Assembly (NCBI GenBank): GCA_009760885.1
Contig: CM019716.1
Span: 13,841,702 to 13,905,701 of the forward strand
DNA from: Achatina immaculata
Taxonomy: Eukaryota; Mollusca; Gastropoda; Stylommatophora; Achatinidae
Length of the DNA: 64,000 bases
Direction of reading: 5' to 3'
Below the pieces are notes generated by a model. That model was not told where the DNA came from. It did not search any database and saw only the letters and a list, made by a program, of their open reading frames with translations. The position numbers and the translations under genes are program-made. Below are positions 1-11,999 of this stretch, in pieces. How positions within the stretch are numbered: the first letter of the stretch is position 1; every line of letters starts with the position of its first letter.

Positions 1-124
1 AACACAAGAAAAACTCCTGCTGACGGTGATATTCACGTATATAACCCGATTCCTTGTCTAGGTAAATAAAACTAAGAAAAGATCAATAAGAAAAACAAAG
101 AGAAAATTTTTTTTAAAAATTAGT

Positions 125-255
125 AACATGGAAAGAAATGGCTCCATCAGCAGCAGGGCATCTTGCTTACAACCTAGAGGCCTACAGAAGAGGTGTTAGG
201 GAGTGAAAGTTCCGCAAGGGAGATGCAAATTACTGACTGACTGAACATGAAAAGA
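125..255 (+). mobile_element. LINE-A 3' fragment with target duplication
   Basis: Only about the last 100 bp of LINE-A remain (137-243). They encode the terminal stretch seen in longer copies (AAGHLAYN, then FRKG) and end in a short run of CTGA units. A 12-bp near-perfect direct repeat (AACATGGAAAGA at 125-136, AACATGAAAAGA at 244-255) flanks it and reads as a target-site duplication with one mismatch. This is an extremely 5'-truncated target-primed insertion with no coding capacity. Confidence 0.7.
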
Positions 256-655
256 TAAGAACTAGTTTATAGTTAAAACTTGAAAATTTAGAGACAAAGG
301 CACTTTAAGAGGGGGGAAGGGGGATAGTCAGAGGAATAACTGGAATGGAACTCTGGACTCCAGGAGGACAAGCAAGAACCGACCTACAAAGGAACAAAAA
401 CTGATAAGAACACTTTCATTCACCTTTCTGTTTTAAGTATGCATACAGTCAATTCAGTCGCGATTGCTACTACATGGAAAGTCGGGGGGGGGGGGGGTTG
501 TAGTTTCTCTGTATTCGCTGAATGTTGTAAGAGCAATGTGTGATGACGTGCTGTTTCGACCTACAAGAACACTTTTTTTCCGATTAGCGTCCCAGCCATC
601 GGATTACAGTCAGGATGACATCTAAGATGATCTTGGTCCCACCCGGGAACACAAC
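256..655. other. No gene seen
   Basis: I see no coding signal here. The only marked feature is a run of 14 G at 484-497. Confidence 0.5.
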
Positions 656-659
656 AAAC

Positions 660-830
660 TCAACTTTAGTACACCATCTCGCGGGGGTCGGAGGTTTGAA
701 CCACCCGAACGCGTCCCAATCACCCACCTATGGAGGTTGGTACGCGGCTACTTCTGGACCAGGGACAAGTATGGCGTACAGCAGGTAAGCTGACCACGCC
801 GCCCTCTAGTGTGCCGACTAACACAATATG
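660..830 (+). mobile_element. SINE-K-like repeat
   Basis: A GGTTTGAACC block near 691 resembles a degraded B box. A 3' segment around AAGCTGACCAC...CTCTAG.GTGCCGAC recurs at 26624-26640. The two copies suggest a tRNA-derived SINE. I did not identify an A box, so the family assignment is tentative. Confidence 0.4.
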
Positions 831-1845
831 CCTCATGACTTGATTTCGTTTCCTCCATTTACCATTAAGAATTCAAACCTTGAATAGAGCCTGAAACCAA
901 GATCCACTGCTTAGTACGCTGATAATTTATCTACTGTGTCACTGAGACTACCGAAATGTCATATTTTGAATAATGACCAACTGCAGAAATAGCTGAATGT
1001 TAATGAAGGCAAGAAAGCGCTTAAACAAAATAAGCAGCTAAGACTATAAAGAAGCTTAATTTTAAAAAAAGATTTAAAAAAAACGTTATAGGTGGTGGAC
1101 AACATCAAGAGAAGGACATGACAGCACAGTGAGAACAAACAAGAAAACAAGGCGTGGTCAAAAACAGCCAATCTTCTATGTGACAATGGCATGAACCGAA
1201 GGCAAAACAAATCAGACTTTCAGTCATGTCTTCACTTTAGAAAAAAAAGCACAGTTGAAAAATAAAAACTACAGAAACTTAAGTGACTGATGTATGTTGG
1301 TTACGAAGTGATTGATGTATGTTAGTTACGGAACTTAAAGGAGAAAACTGACACTCTGGACCATTGGGAAATCACACGAAGAGTGATCGATGTTTTCCGG
1401 TCCCGAATTCGAAGAAATCCATCATGGAAAATTTTAGACAATGGATTTCACAAAGAAAAAAGAAAGAAAGGAACGAAAGAAGGAAGGAAAAAAAACAGGG
1501 ATATCGATTCCCGAGGCATTCATTTTTCGGTCGTTCGGCACCAATTTTGATAAAAAAATTAAGTATCGAACCTTGAAGATTTTGTAAATTATAAACAAAC
1601 AGGTTTGCGAAATGGGGAAGTTACCCATAGTAACTTCCTTACATTAATAGAAAAATTCTCTTTCAGATAACCCATCCATGCACAGACAATAAATATCGTA
1701 TTAGCGCAATTTCTTTGAGCCGGTATGCGAGTCCTAGCGGAGTTAAATTATTATAAGTCTGCCCAAATATAGCCAGTGACACTCCCGTGGAAGTAGGCTG
1801 TTGTGTCAGTACAACCTAAGTTTGCAGTCTACGAAAAGCAGCTGG
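831..1845. other. No gene seen
   Basis: AT-rich sequence with two short direct repeats of GATGTATGTT near 1288 and 1313. The short open frames here overlap on both strands and show no family motif. Confidence 0.5.
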
Positions 1846-1849
1846 CATT

Positions 1850-1960
1850 CTTTGCGTCAGGGTTGAGAGAACCACAGCCGATCAAGACCCTGTCTCACCT
1901 CTCCGTTGGTACCTCCCCAGTGACAGACTCAGGATGGCTAACGAGACAAGAATCACAAGA
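1850..1960 (+). mobile_element. Repeat G fragment
   Basis: The stretch with AAGACCCTGTCTCACCTCTC and CCGTTGGTACC matches the repeat G copies at 63420-63490 and 37365-37400, followed by a diverged GGCTAACG. It is a short decayed fragment. Confidence 0.6.
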
Positions 1961-1984
1961 TCAACGAGAATAACTTCTGCGTCT

Positions 1985-2240
1985 TCTTCAGCTTTCCGAG
2001 CCATTAAGGGTCACTGCTGCAGATAAAGTTCGCCTCCATTCCTCTCTATTCCTAATCTTCTCTCTCCGGTTGGTGACACCAATATCTTTTATATCCTCTT
2101 CTATGTTGTCTTTCCATCTTCGTCTTGGTCTACCCCTTGGTCTTGTTTCCCTCATCTCTTGTGCATACATCATTTTCGTTTGTCTGTTCTCTTCCATTCT
2201 AGAAGTTGCAGAGGAACTGAATAACGAGAATAACACACAC
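1985..2240 (-). pseudogene. LINE 3' end (C-terminal RT ORF), group F
   Basis: The minus strand encodes roughly 70 residues ending in a stop: MMYAQEMRETRPRGRPRRRW, then DNIEEDIKDIGVT, then REEWRRTLSAAVT. An RGRPRRRW basic block, a short helix and a W-rich end is the usual C-terminus of endonuclease/RT LINE ORF2 proteins. Downstream on the minus strand are GAAGAAGA-like bases that may be the tail. The upstream RT domain is missing, so this is a 5'-truncated dead copy. Its wording differs from LINE-A and LINE-B, so I treat it as a separate lineage close to group D. Confidence 0.7.
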
Positions 2241-2279
2241 ACGCACACAAACAAACACGATGTGAATGAGAATAACACA

Positions 2280-3940
2280 AAAAGTCACAATATCAATGAC
2301 AATAACCATATAAAGCTATTGCGTATACAACCACCTTGATATTCATAGTCTAACAAAATACACATGAAAACCTATATAAAAAAAAACTAGGGAAAAAAAG
2401 AGTAGATAACAACAGAGATATTTCTGAAGTTACAACCGCATGAAATATGACAGACTACATATATCACTAGAATTTTCTAAATAACAAGATAAACTTAGAG
2501 AAGAAAAAAAAACCACTGCCTTGTTGCCCGAGTTCTGAAATCAATAGCCAGAAATACAATAATGACCCCCACACGCACACTATAATCTCATCTCTCAGAT
2601 GGACACGCAAATGTTGTAAATACTTCACACAGCACGGGGAGTTATATGAAATTATATCTCATAAGCTTCTGAATATGAATATTCACTCAGGGCCGGGTGA
2701 TAGGTATAATGGGGTTTTCTGCCCCTCAGCATTAACGTTAAAGATGAACACTGTGGAAATCCTTTTAACTATTTAACAGTGTTAATGAACAGACAGAATC
2801 TCGCTATATTTAAAGGACACACTGGATTGTAAAATTACACATGATTAGTTAAGCCTGATATTGGATTTTACTAAGTGTAAATATAAAAATGTATTATTAC
2901 TTTGGATGTATTTGTGGGTGATAGTTTGTAACAGTATGTGGTGAACCCCACACACAAATTTACGGAACTTCGCCCCTGAATGGCTGTTTATATTTGTGGT
3001 TCTATTCAGTTATGCCCCTTGAGCTATGAAACATGAGGTAACCGATGCAGGTGCTTAGCTACGAGAATTCTGGGAACCCCCGAATGGGGAGTTGTTTGTG
3101 AGAGACTGCGGGACCGAACGACAGGAAGTGCGAAGAGCTTGAGCTTCGCGGACGACTGAAGGTTACTGTATCGTTCAGAGAGAACGTAGCCATATAATGT
3201 CGTCGGGGTGAAAGAACTTGGAGCATGGCTTCGTCTACTTGAGATTCTGGGTAATTTGGTGGCTCTGCTTGCCACTATGAAGCTGAGCCACAGGAATTTG
3301 TACTCGAGATGTCGTCCCGATCATTTTGATGTGCCGTTTGACGTCTTCGTCCTACATCATCATCATCATCATCATGTGCCATCGGTTTTTTTTCCGTGGA
3401 ATTAGATGTCAAACTTTGGGCCTGAAAAGAGTCTATCACAGGACACGCGGAAGTAAGAGACAAAGAGGTAGTCGATCATGTTGCTCGTAACGCTATTGCT
3501 ACAGGTATCATTCATATATATATATATATATATGGGACGGATATACTGAAGTTGGTGGCCGAGGAACTGGCACAAGAAGAGGAAAGGGCATGTGATGATA
3601 ACAGAGGATGACGGATAGAGATATGAGGAGGGGGGGACGGAACAGTCGGAAGACTGGCTGGTAGAATTCGAGGTTGCCAGAATCAGCAGCTGACTGGGAC
3701 AATTAATTAGTGTTCATACTGAAACACAGAGCAGAACATATATTTGTGTGCCCCTATTGCGATGATGCTAATTCCTAGAGTCAAGATTCCAGATCCTAAA
3801 AGTTCAGTTACAGGTAATTTCTGGCCTACATCCTTGGTCCAAAAAAAAAAGGCAAAGTCACAGCTTCGCAACAAGTATTGTCTTTGCAAAAAAAGGAGGG
3901 GGGAGGTAGGGGTGGGGAACGAAATATAGTAATGTGTAGA
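2280..3940. other. No gene seen; small microsatellites
   Basis: A CAT run lies at 3355-3375 and an AT run at 3513-3533. The open frames across 3000-3900 conflict with each other and show no recognisable domain. Confidence 0.5.
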
Positions 3941-3943
3941 CTC

Positions 3944-4035
3944 TCATTCATTTGCATGTCCCTTGCGGAACTTTGCCTCCCTAACAGCACTCCTGTAGGC
4001 CTCTCGGTTGTAAGCAAGATGCATCCATTATGTAA
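3944..4035 (-). mobile_element. LINE-A 3' fragment
   Basis: The minus strand carries the LINE-A terminal coding stretch and ends in AAATGAATGA. The copy is internally deleted: the match jumps from the AAGATG block directly to TGCATCCATTATG. A CT-rich tract follows at 4053-4088. Confidence 0.75.
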
Positions 4036-4052
4036 GACTCTATATCTACCAA

Positions 4053-4088
4053 ATCTCTCTCTCTCCCCCCCCCTCTCTCTCTCTCTCT
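4053..4088. repeat. (CT)n with C run
   Basis: CT dinucleotides interrupted by nine C, directly beside the LINE-A fragment. Confidence 0.9.
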
Positions 4089-4090
4089 GT

Positions 4091-5304
4091 GTATATGTGG
4101 GTATATAACCTGACGAGCGATCTTACAGGACACAAAAAAAAACTTAGATATCGACAGCTTCAGGAGCGCGTAATGCGTCTCCAAACAGGTGCCGTAAATG
4201 CGCACAGATAATCAAGCGATTGTCAGTCGGTCACTATACACCAGGATTCATTTTTAAAAAAATATATCAACCTCTTCATTATCAGCTTCAGAATTCATGT
4301 ATCATACATCACGTTGTCCCGTCGTAAATGCATGCGCCAATAATGCTTTCCGTAAAATAATAAAAATAAATCGATAATTTTAAAAAGTGCATGTAGATAC
4401 AATACGATAAAGGAAGAAAATATCAACCAGTGGATTCCAGATTATCACTCAAATATATTTCAGTAAGCTAACCTTTCGTTTTAATCACACACTCCAAAAT
4501 GATCTATTCCATCGCATTAACAGAGCTACATGCAACAAGCTTGAATGCGAATTTTCCGACTATCTCTACACTTATATTAGCGTTTACCAAAGTCGAATTC
4601 CACAAAAGATCTAACAAACATACGTAAATAAATAAATAACAAGGAGCTACTTAACTACCTCCCGTAGAAGTCTAGACCACATCAGCTGCTTGGAACAGAT
4701 GTTTGATGAGGCGAATAACACCTGAAAAGCAAGACTTCATCACTTGAAGTTACAGCATTCGGTAGAAACGCTGATATTCTAAGCAGAATATGATTGAATA
4801 GATGGGCGCGCACACAAACAGGCTTCGTGGGGCTAACGTCCTGACTTTCTTGCAGACGGAAAGAAATAAAAATGCGGTAAAGATTTTTTTTTTAAAAACG
4901 CACGTTTTCATAAATAGTGTGTGTGGGTGTGTGTGTGTGGTGGGGGCACGTGTGTGTATGTTTTAGTCCTTTTAAAAATTCCTTAAATTTAAGCTATATT
5001 TAGATATCCTGCGGTTTCAAAGAAGAAAAAAAATGAAAGCACCCCTACAGGAGCTGGATTGTTCTGGCACAAGGACGTCCTGAAGTTGTGATCTGTTCAG
5101 ACTCCCCAGGCACCAGACTTTAACCTTACCGAATCTGAAGGTCAATATTTTTTTTAAAATCCTACCCTTAACGTCCATTTAGAACGGGTGCAATAATTTC
5201 TATATTGAGACCCGCACGTATGTTCATTTTTTCTGCTTAGTTCTTCCCCACCAAATAGCCTTTTTCCACTTTCCTTTCAAACATCTTTCCATAATGCATC
5301 AAAG
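4091..5304. other. No gene seen
   Basis: AT-rich DNA with a GT-rich microsatellite at about 4917-4963. No coding signal found. Confidence 0.5.
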
Positions 5305-5649
5305 TATACTGTACAAAAAAAAACAAACCAAAAAACACGCATAGCTTATGTAAGCTTCATTTTTTAATATGTTATGACAAACATTTTTTCCCAGGTATTT
5401 CAAACCAAATCAAAAATTGTCACCAAGATATCAGGTCCATGATTTAGCGTGAATTTTGCTATTCTCGAGTATGGTCAGAACGCAGTAGCTGGCCTTGCTA
5501 ATCATGCATTTTTTTAACCGTAACTCACGTTGCGTTTATGGAAAGGTCGTGATTTTTGTGGTGAGCTCAACTCACTTCTCACGCAAATGAAACCCTATAA
5601 AAGGATGAGGTTACACAAAAAAATTCAGTTAATTTTCAAGCAGACAATT

Positions 5650-6640
5650 ATGGCGCGTCTATCGCAATTTACGAAACAGGCGAAAGTCAAAGTCAGGTTG
5701 CTAGGCATTTAAACGTGCAGCAGAGTACCATCATTTGACTGGCACCATTTCCTAGCCACTGGCTCAGCTGAAGATAGGCAACGCAGTGGACGACCCAGGG
5801 TGACAACAGCAGCTGATGATCGCTTTATTCTGGTTCATCACCTCAGAAACAGGTTTACAATAGCTTCCTCAAGTGCCTAGTCATTGCTTACAGGACGTCG
5901 TTTGTCTGATCAAACTGTCCGGAATAGACTGCATGAAGCTGAACTGTGGCACGACGACCTCACCGAGGTCCTGTCTTAACGAGACGCCATCGCCAAAATC
6001 GACTTGTTTGGGCCAACCAGCATCGGCCCCGGACAATTGACAATCAATGGAGACGTGGTGTCTGGTTTAGTGACGAATCTTCCTTTTTGTTGCACCGCCA
6101 TGATATGCGGAGAAGGGTCTACCGTAGGCCAAACGAACATTTTGCCAAAAACTTCGTTGATGAAGCTCCGCCGCACGGTGGTGGAGGTGTAATGGTATGG
6201 GGAATGATCAGTTTCAACGGAAGGAGTCCATTGGTGCAGACTGAAGGAGGCTTGAATGCACAATGATAAGTCAATGAAATTCTTTGACTCCATGTCCTTT
6301 CATTTTTGGCTGCGCAAAGGTCTGTGTTTCAACAGGACAACGCCAGACCACATTCTGCACGGTTCACCACACAGTTCCTGACTGCTAACAACATTCTCAC
6401 CCTTCTCTGGCTATCCTTGTCTCCAGACATGAATCAGATCGAGCACCTATGGGATGAGCTGCAAAGACGTTTTTGTCGCCGAAATGTTTCTCCAGTCAAT
6501 CGTCGTGATCTGTGGCAGGCACTCCAGGAAGAGTAGGCAGCCATCCTACAGTCGCACATCAGACATCTGATCGCATCTATGCCCAGGAGATGCCAGTCGC
6601 TGATCGATGCAAGCGGACGCCACATACTATACTAATTTGA
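5650..6640 (+). pseudogene. Tc1-family transposase, broken
   Basis: Pieces of a Tc1 transposase run in order on the plus strand in different frames. The N-terminal part has a helix-turn-helix-like VARHLNVQQSTI and a SGRPRVTTAADDRF linker. The catalytic part has FSDESSF (first Asp), QQDNARPHSA (second Asp) and SPDMNQIEHLWDEL (Glu), the DD34E arrangement of the Tc1 group, which cuts and pastes at TA sites. The frame is broken in several places: a stop after the N-terminal 20 or so residues, shifts before 5946, and a stop at about 6264. No functional protein can be made. The start at ATG 5650 is chosen because MARLSQFTK precedes the helix-turn-helix. Confidence 0.85.
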
Positions 6641-6735
6641 GAACCCATGGGACTAACAAATTCTCGTCACACAGAAGCAAGAAAGTGTGTGTTTAAACCC
6701 TTAGTTATTATTGTGTGGAATTCGAACATTTTATT

Positions 6736-7165
6736 CATTCTTCTTCTTCTTCGTATGGACATTGGCGATGATGCGTGGTACCCTGATTTTTGCTATGCGT
6801 CATTCTTGGGTACCTCCGACTTCAGCACTTTTCCTTGCTAGGGCAGACTGTGGTCTTGCTCGGACTGCCGTGAAGACAGTGGTGTAGGTTGGCCTGGTCA
6901 AGACTTTGTTCTCCAGCCTCTGGTGGCTGTACTTAAGCCCCTTCTCCATGTCAGATCCAGGGTGCAACGCTGGTTGATCAGATGGCTTTGAGACAGTTCC
7001 ACAGAGACATTCCGACTTTGGGATGACGAAAATGATGAGTACCTCAACGATATCCATTCCCCGCCACCTATAGTCTGCTGGCTCTGTTTTATTTACAACA
7101 TTCTGATAGCCACTGTTGTAAAGACCCATAAGATTGTCACGTCCTGGATTCATTTGTCTCACATC
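6736..7165 (-). other. Possible retroposon nested in Tc1 element
   Basis: On the minus strand a roughly 120-codon open frame (7162-6800) is followed by a few GAA units at about 6736-6750, the tail type seen on LINE-C and repeat G. I recognise no domain in the protein. Its position inside the Tc1 element and the GAA end suggest a retroposed fragment. It could equally be ordinary DNA captured in the element. Confidence 0.3.
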
Positions 7166-7463
7166 AGATTTTCCTCATCCCCGCCGGTGATCTCCATGTC
7201 CCCATCCATCCACCAATCTGACATTACATTTTACAAAAATATAATTACAATTAGTGTTGATTGCTACTGGTATCTGGGCTACAGAAGTAGGTCAGAGTTT
7301 TTAAGCAAACAGATCTATGTTCCCTGTATGTTAAGATAAGTGTGTTCTTAACACAGTTGTTCCCAGTGGATCTATTCATTCAATTTAAAAAGCTATAGAA
7401 TATCAAAGTTATGGCTAAAATTGGGTCATCAGTAATTATGCGTTTCTTTTTTTGGACAGTATA

Positions 7464-7760
7464 AAACTTCTTTTTCTTCTTCTTCTGCTTCGTCTTCTTC
7501 TTTTTATCTTCTTCTTTTGCTTCGTCCTCTTCTTCTGCTTCATATACTTCTTCTTCTTCGTCTTCTTCTTCTTCTTTTGCTTCGTCTGCTTCTTCTTCTT
7601 CTGCTTCGTCTTCTTCTTCTTTTTTTTGCCTTCTTCTTTTGCTTCATCTTCTTCTTCTGCTTCTTATACTTCTTCTTCTTCTGCTTCTATTCCTCCTCCT
7701 TCTCCTTCTTCTTCTTCTTCTCCTCCTGCTGCTGCTGCTTTTTCTTCTTCTTCTATTTTC
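7464..7760. repeat. (TTC)n tract, tail of repeat G
   Basis: About 300 bp of TTC and related TGC/TCC triplets. It begins immediately after the TA that closes the Tc1 element and runs into repeat G. Read on the minus strand it is a (GAA)n tail. Phe/Leu/Ser-rich open frames across it are low-complexity artefacts. Confidence 0.9.
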
Positions 7761-8100
7761 CCGAAAATGAGAGCTGGAGTTCTTTGTTGCCAATGCGGCG
7801 AACATGCTGAGGCACATCATCGTATCGGATTGGGAGCGGGTTACAGCGGCTATTTCCTTGTTCAGCCCGTGAATGGTGATAAACATCAGAGAGTGTGCAA
7901 TACTTCTTCAGCAAAGACTATGTCGGCCGCTGTCTCATTAGCCAGTCTAGCAGTGTTATTTGTAGAGAGGTTAAACAGGATCTTGATCGGCTATGCTTCA
8001 CCAACATTGAGTTTTGCATGTCAGCTATAATTTGTTAACTTTGGTGCTGAGCTATGGGTCGCTGACTTCCAGATCAGACAGCGTCTTCACCCGGCCCGGC
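7761..8100 (-). mobile_element. Repeat G (SINE-like)
   Basis: This shares blocks with four other long copies (37240, 39115, 48000, 63325): a GAGGCACATCATCGTATCGG segment, GCAATACTTCTTCAGCA, and a CAGCTATGGGTCGCTGAC end. The orientation is set so that the (GAA)n side is 3'. I see no open frame of its own. It may be a non-autonomous retroposon or the end of a larger unrecognised element. Confidence 0.65.
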
Positions 8101-8940
8101 CCCACCCCCTCTTTTTACTTACTCGAAGGAAGCAGCAGACTTAAGATTTTGACTTGTATTCCTTGAAATTAATTTTGAAGAGTGACAACTTTACTTAAAC
8201 AAGGAAAACAGTTTTTCTTAGTGCAAGATAGTTACCTCCGCTGCATATACAGGGCGAGTCTATATGAAGTGTTTGATCTTTTTTTTTTTTTTGCGAAAGG
8301 TTGTCAACCGGGTACATGAACTCCGTAGCACTGATGAGGACCATGACAGAGAGATTTGAAAAGGAAACAAGGCATTAATTCAGCGTTGCGTGATTTTATA
8401 TTTGTAAGCAGAGTCTGAAACTAAGCGTTAATTTTTGTACTGATCGAGGCGATTTTTAACGTTAACCTGCTTTTTATGTAGTAATAGACATGCGTACGAT
8501 CCAATTGGAGATCCACCGCTTTACACAGATATTGTCCATTTTCTGAAAGTTTTAGTTAACTTGTGTGCAGATTACTTGCCTTTGTAGTTAAGTTCACCGA
8601 TGGGCACTGCCAGCGCATCTACCCTAAAGATATTCAAAATGAGAAGCTAATTTACCATAAACTGTTCTGCTCCTGCGCTCTGCTAACGGCTTATTCTCTT
8701 GTGAGTAAAAATAATATGCTGACAAGATTTGGGTTTGAAACGTCCACAGAATACAAACTGCAGGGCTTTGAAAGAGAATCGATAAATCTGATAGCGTGGG
8801 GCGGTAACTATGATGCTGTTCATGTTGTTAACCAGACGTCTGAGCTGGCTGCTCTTTGATATCTAATGTCATAGTAACACTTTGCTTTAATTATTCACAA
8901 GTCATTCTGCGGGGCACTTAGTTATCTTGAGTGCAAAGTG
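8101..8940. other. No supported gene
   Basis: A 98-codon plus-strand frame at 8563-8859 is Cys- and Leu-containing but matches no family I recognise, and no splice context can be read. I do not call it a gene. Confidence 0.4.
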
Positions 8941-8948
8941 GTCCCCTG

Positions 8949-9210
<262 letters not shown>

Positions 9211-9660
9211 GTCCATGTGGTAATCAGGCGTTGACCATCAATGATTTCTACAACCTTCTATCCTTTGCTCTTTCTATAAGATGTGTGTTGGACCGTGCTC
9301 TATGCCACTTTTTTAGTCCATCAAGTACCTTGTTTCAATGTCTTCCTTTGTCTCTTTCCCTCCAGTTTTCCTGTTGTCACTAGGTGTTCCATTTTGCCTC
9401 TTCTCAAAACACGTCTTACAAATCTGGACTGTCGTGTTCTAAATTTTGCCATAAATTTCTCTCTTCTATCCTTCCTCGCTTAGAACCTCTTCATTTGTTT
9501 TCTTGGCTGTCCATGGTATTCTTACCACTCTTCTTATGAACCACATCTCCGCTGCTTCCAGCTGATTTTGAGCGCCCATGGTTGCTGTCCATGCTTTTCA
9601 TCCAAGTAGCATACAGGTTCGATGTAACACTCAATAACTCTCTTATTGCTGAATATCTGT
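9211..9660 (-). pseudogene. LINE-D C-terminal ORF remnant
   Basis: The minus strand, across two frames, encodes NQLEAAEMWFIRRVVRIPWT then AKKTNEEVL. After a frameshift it continues with [29 protein letters not shown] and LDGLKKWHR, ending near DRRLWKSLMVNA. This is the standard C-terminus of many metazoan endonuclease/RT LINEs (EMW.RRM..I.WT, then a GK..G.R.R block and a terminal W). The RT core is missing. The stop is followed within about 20 bp by CAGACAGA and then the long GATA array. Confidence 0.8.
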
Positions 9661-9689
9661 GACTGAATGAGGGTTGTATGGTGAAGGGG

Positions 9690-9778
9690 AGAATAGTGGA
9701 CGGGCCTGCGTGCCCAGTTCTTAACTCTTCAAAAATAAAGTCTGTTCGTTCGTTCGTTTGTTCGTTCTTTCTTTCTGG
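9690..9778 (+). mobile_element. Repeat L 3' end with hairpin
   Basis: A short conserved block reads ACGGGCCTGCGTGCCCA, then TTCTTAACTCTTCAAAAATA, then a (GTTC)n tail. GGGC and GCCC form a perfect 4-bp stem with a 6-nt loop. The same block occurs at 43630, 45089 and, reversed, at 50680. The hairpin plus an AATAAAG-like signal and simple tail is typical of retroposon 3' ends. Confidence 0.6.
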
Positions 9779-9779
9779 T

Positions 9780-10900
9780 ATTCATGTTCATAAATGCTCA
9801 CTTGGCCTGAGCTATTCTGCTTCGTAATTGTTTCACTGAACCTGCCCAAGTGAAATCTCGTGTGATTTCATCTCACTCTACGAGTTTAGGACCATTTTTA
9901 CATGTCTGCACGTCAAGATTGCGTTTCTTCAGCGCAGTTTTTCAGTAAACTAATTTCTATTAAGTTCCCCCTATTCTATTTTCCTTTCTTACTGATCAAT
10001 TTTCTGTTGCCAAACTCTTCATAACCACCCGAAATCCTGTAGAAAATACGTGTTATCCTTTACTGTTATCCTCTCCGACAGCCAGTTCTTGGCAAGTGTC
10101 TTTCTTGAAGAAGAGCCCTCGAGATACCGCTCGGAGAAATCCTCGCTTGTACTTGATCAACAAATCTGTGATTGCTAGTTAATGCCCTTGACTGGCTTGG
10201 TAACACGTTCTCACTCATCTCGTCACTGGATAGTTAATTCCCCTTCCAAGAGTAATCTCCCTTCCAGAGTTTGTAGCACTGCCTCTTCTCTGTAAGTCTT
10301 CACTTAAAACGGGTAGAAACAGACCAGCAGAAAGAAGGGAGATAACTCATATAGACAGGAGGAGACAAATCGTTAAGAAATTAATAAGAATAGAAACTGT
10401 TTCTTTGGAGGGAATAGCAAACCTTTACAAGCCTTAGGGTTACAGTGCACCTTAGGGATATCCACTAGCATGGTCTGAAACAACAGTTTGTGCAGATCGA
10501 AGTGTCAGGGTGAAGTAACTAGGAATAGATTCGAACAACTGTAGACAGATATCTTAACTGTTGACGGAATGAAGAAACAGTAAGAGCAAGAATAATGATA
10601 ACATAAACTTTTCTTTCCAGCTCACCAACAATCACTTTACCGCAGGTAGAATAGCCCACTATCAACTCACCCAGGAAGCGTCCCTTATCAAGGTTGCTCA
10701 GGTACATAACACATGCGTGATTCGGTGACACCTGGGAAATGTAAACTGGGATGCACCAACACAGAAATTCTGTCGGAACAAATCTAGTTCTCGGAGATGT
10801 ATTTTATTTCTTTGTTATCGTCGTTTCGCTCAGACATCGGGGCCAATCTCGGTGCCACAAATGTTCGTCTGAGAATGCCACGTATGAGAATAATCTCAAA
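9780..10900. other. No gene seen
   Basis: Moderately AT-rich DNA without repeat structure or a coding signal that I can support. Confidence 0.5.
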
Positions 10901-10904
10901 ACAT

Positions 10905-11290
10905 GATTGATTCTATATCACAGAATGTTGGATCTATCTATGAGCATAACATCACATAATATTATATCTGTGGGTGTGGCTTGTAAGGGTAGACCAAACG
11001 AGAAGAACAAAAGAGAGAATGTTGAGCAATAGATGGCTCATCTGGGCAAGAGTGGAAAAAAAGGCAAAGGACAGGAGTTTATGGAAAACCCTTGCGGAAG
11101 CCCCATGTACCTTGGGCACTTAAGGTTCAGAGAGAGAGAGAGAGAGAGACATAACCTCACAGAATGTTGGATCTATGAGCACAACCTAACAGAATGTTGG
11201 ATCTCTGAGCACAACCTCACAGAATGTTTGAGCACAACATCACAGAATATTGGATCTATGAGCATAACCTCGCAGAAAATTGGATTTCTG
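10905..11290. repeat. 30-bp minisatellite, two clusters
   Basis: Units built on CACAGAATGTTGGATCTATG and AGCACAACCT occur at 10920-10970 (diverged) and 11153-11285 (about 4.5 copies). A (GA)n run at 11131-11149 precedes the second cluster. Confidence 0.85.
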
Positions 11291-11291
11291 G

Positions 11292-11540
11292 ACATCCTTT
11301 TTTCCCTTCTTCTTCGCTGGCCCAGATATCGACACCAGTCTCTCCCACCAACTGCGGCAGTTCGTGGCAGGTTTTCCACATCACCGTAGAGCTTATCCTG
11401 GGGAGAGCAGGGTGTCTGGGCAGATCCTTTGCCTGAGTGGGTTGTGTAAGCCCACTCGCAGGTGTCAAGTTTGACACATGCACTCGTGGCCCCCCAGCAA
11501 AACTTGTCTTGTGCATGCGGGACGATAAAAAACATTAATT
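11292..11540 (-). pseudogene. LINE-C 3' end remnant
   Basis: On the minus strand the phrases QDKLYGDVENL and, in a second frame, VGETGVDIW correspond to the last residues of the LINE-C protein at 54334 (DKLYGSIHELQKTV..IQETGLQI). They are followed by GAAGAAGAAGGG. Only the tail of the RNase H ORF is left, and it is frameshifted. Confidence 0.65.
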
Positions 11541-11915
11541 CAAAAACAATCAGCTGTAAGCTGAAGCATCTTCCACAATGTTTGATGGTGGGTACAACTT
11601 TTTCTGCAGAGCTGGAAACACCAAAGTATTGGAGCAAATTAGGCACTAGCACCATTGAGAAACTGAAGGAAAATCTTCTCTCTTTACAGCACTGCAGGCA
11701 TTGCTGTGATTACTTCCTCTAGCTCTCTGTTCAAATAATGGCTGCCATGTATAGTAAACAGATCACTATTATATTGTCTTTAACGGGTTCATTACTATTT
11801 CTTTATCTTTTAACAGGGAGATGGCTGCTACCGCATCTTTAACGGGAAGATTACTGTAGTTCATTCTGCCCAGTTGTTAGAAAACACTGCAGGTGTATAG
11901 TTCTCTATACCAATA
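11541..11915. other. No gene seen
   Basis: An imperfect direct repeat around TTTAACGGG.....ATTACT occurs at about 11779 and 11837. Nothing else is supported. Confidence 0.45.
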
Positions 11916-11999
11916 CAACATTCATTCATTCATTTGCATGTCCCTTGCGGAACTTCGCCTCCATAACAGCACTCCTGTAGGCCTCTCGGTTGTGAGCAA

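Larger units (their letters stand above)
5305..7463 (+). mobile_element. Tc1-like DNA transposon with TA ends
   Basis: The left end reads TA then TACTGTACAAAAAAA (5305-5321). The right end, on the reverse strand, reads TA then TACTGTCCAAAAAAA (7463-7447). A CGCATA motif follows on both sides, with a gap in the left arm. This gives a 2155-bp element (5307-7461) flanked by the expected TA duplication. A broken Tc1-type transposase lies at 5650-6640. The extra length between 6650 and 7340 appears to come from a later insertion. The inverted ends are imperfect, so the boundaries are probable rather than certain. Confidence 0.6.

Noticed and set aside
8563..8859. 98-residue host gene or exon
   Set aside because: No recognisable domain, no readable splice sites, and the length is within chance for this window.
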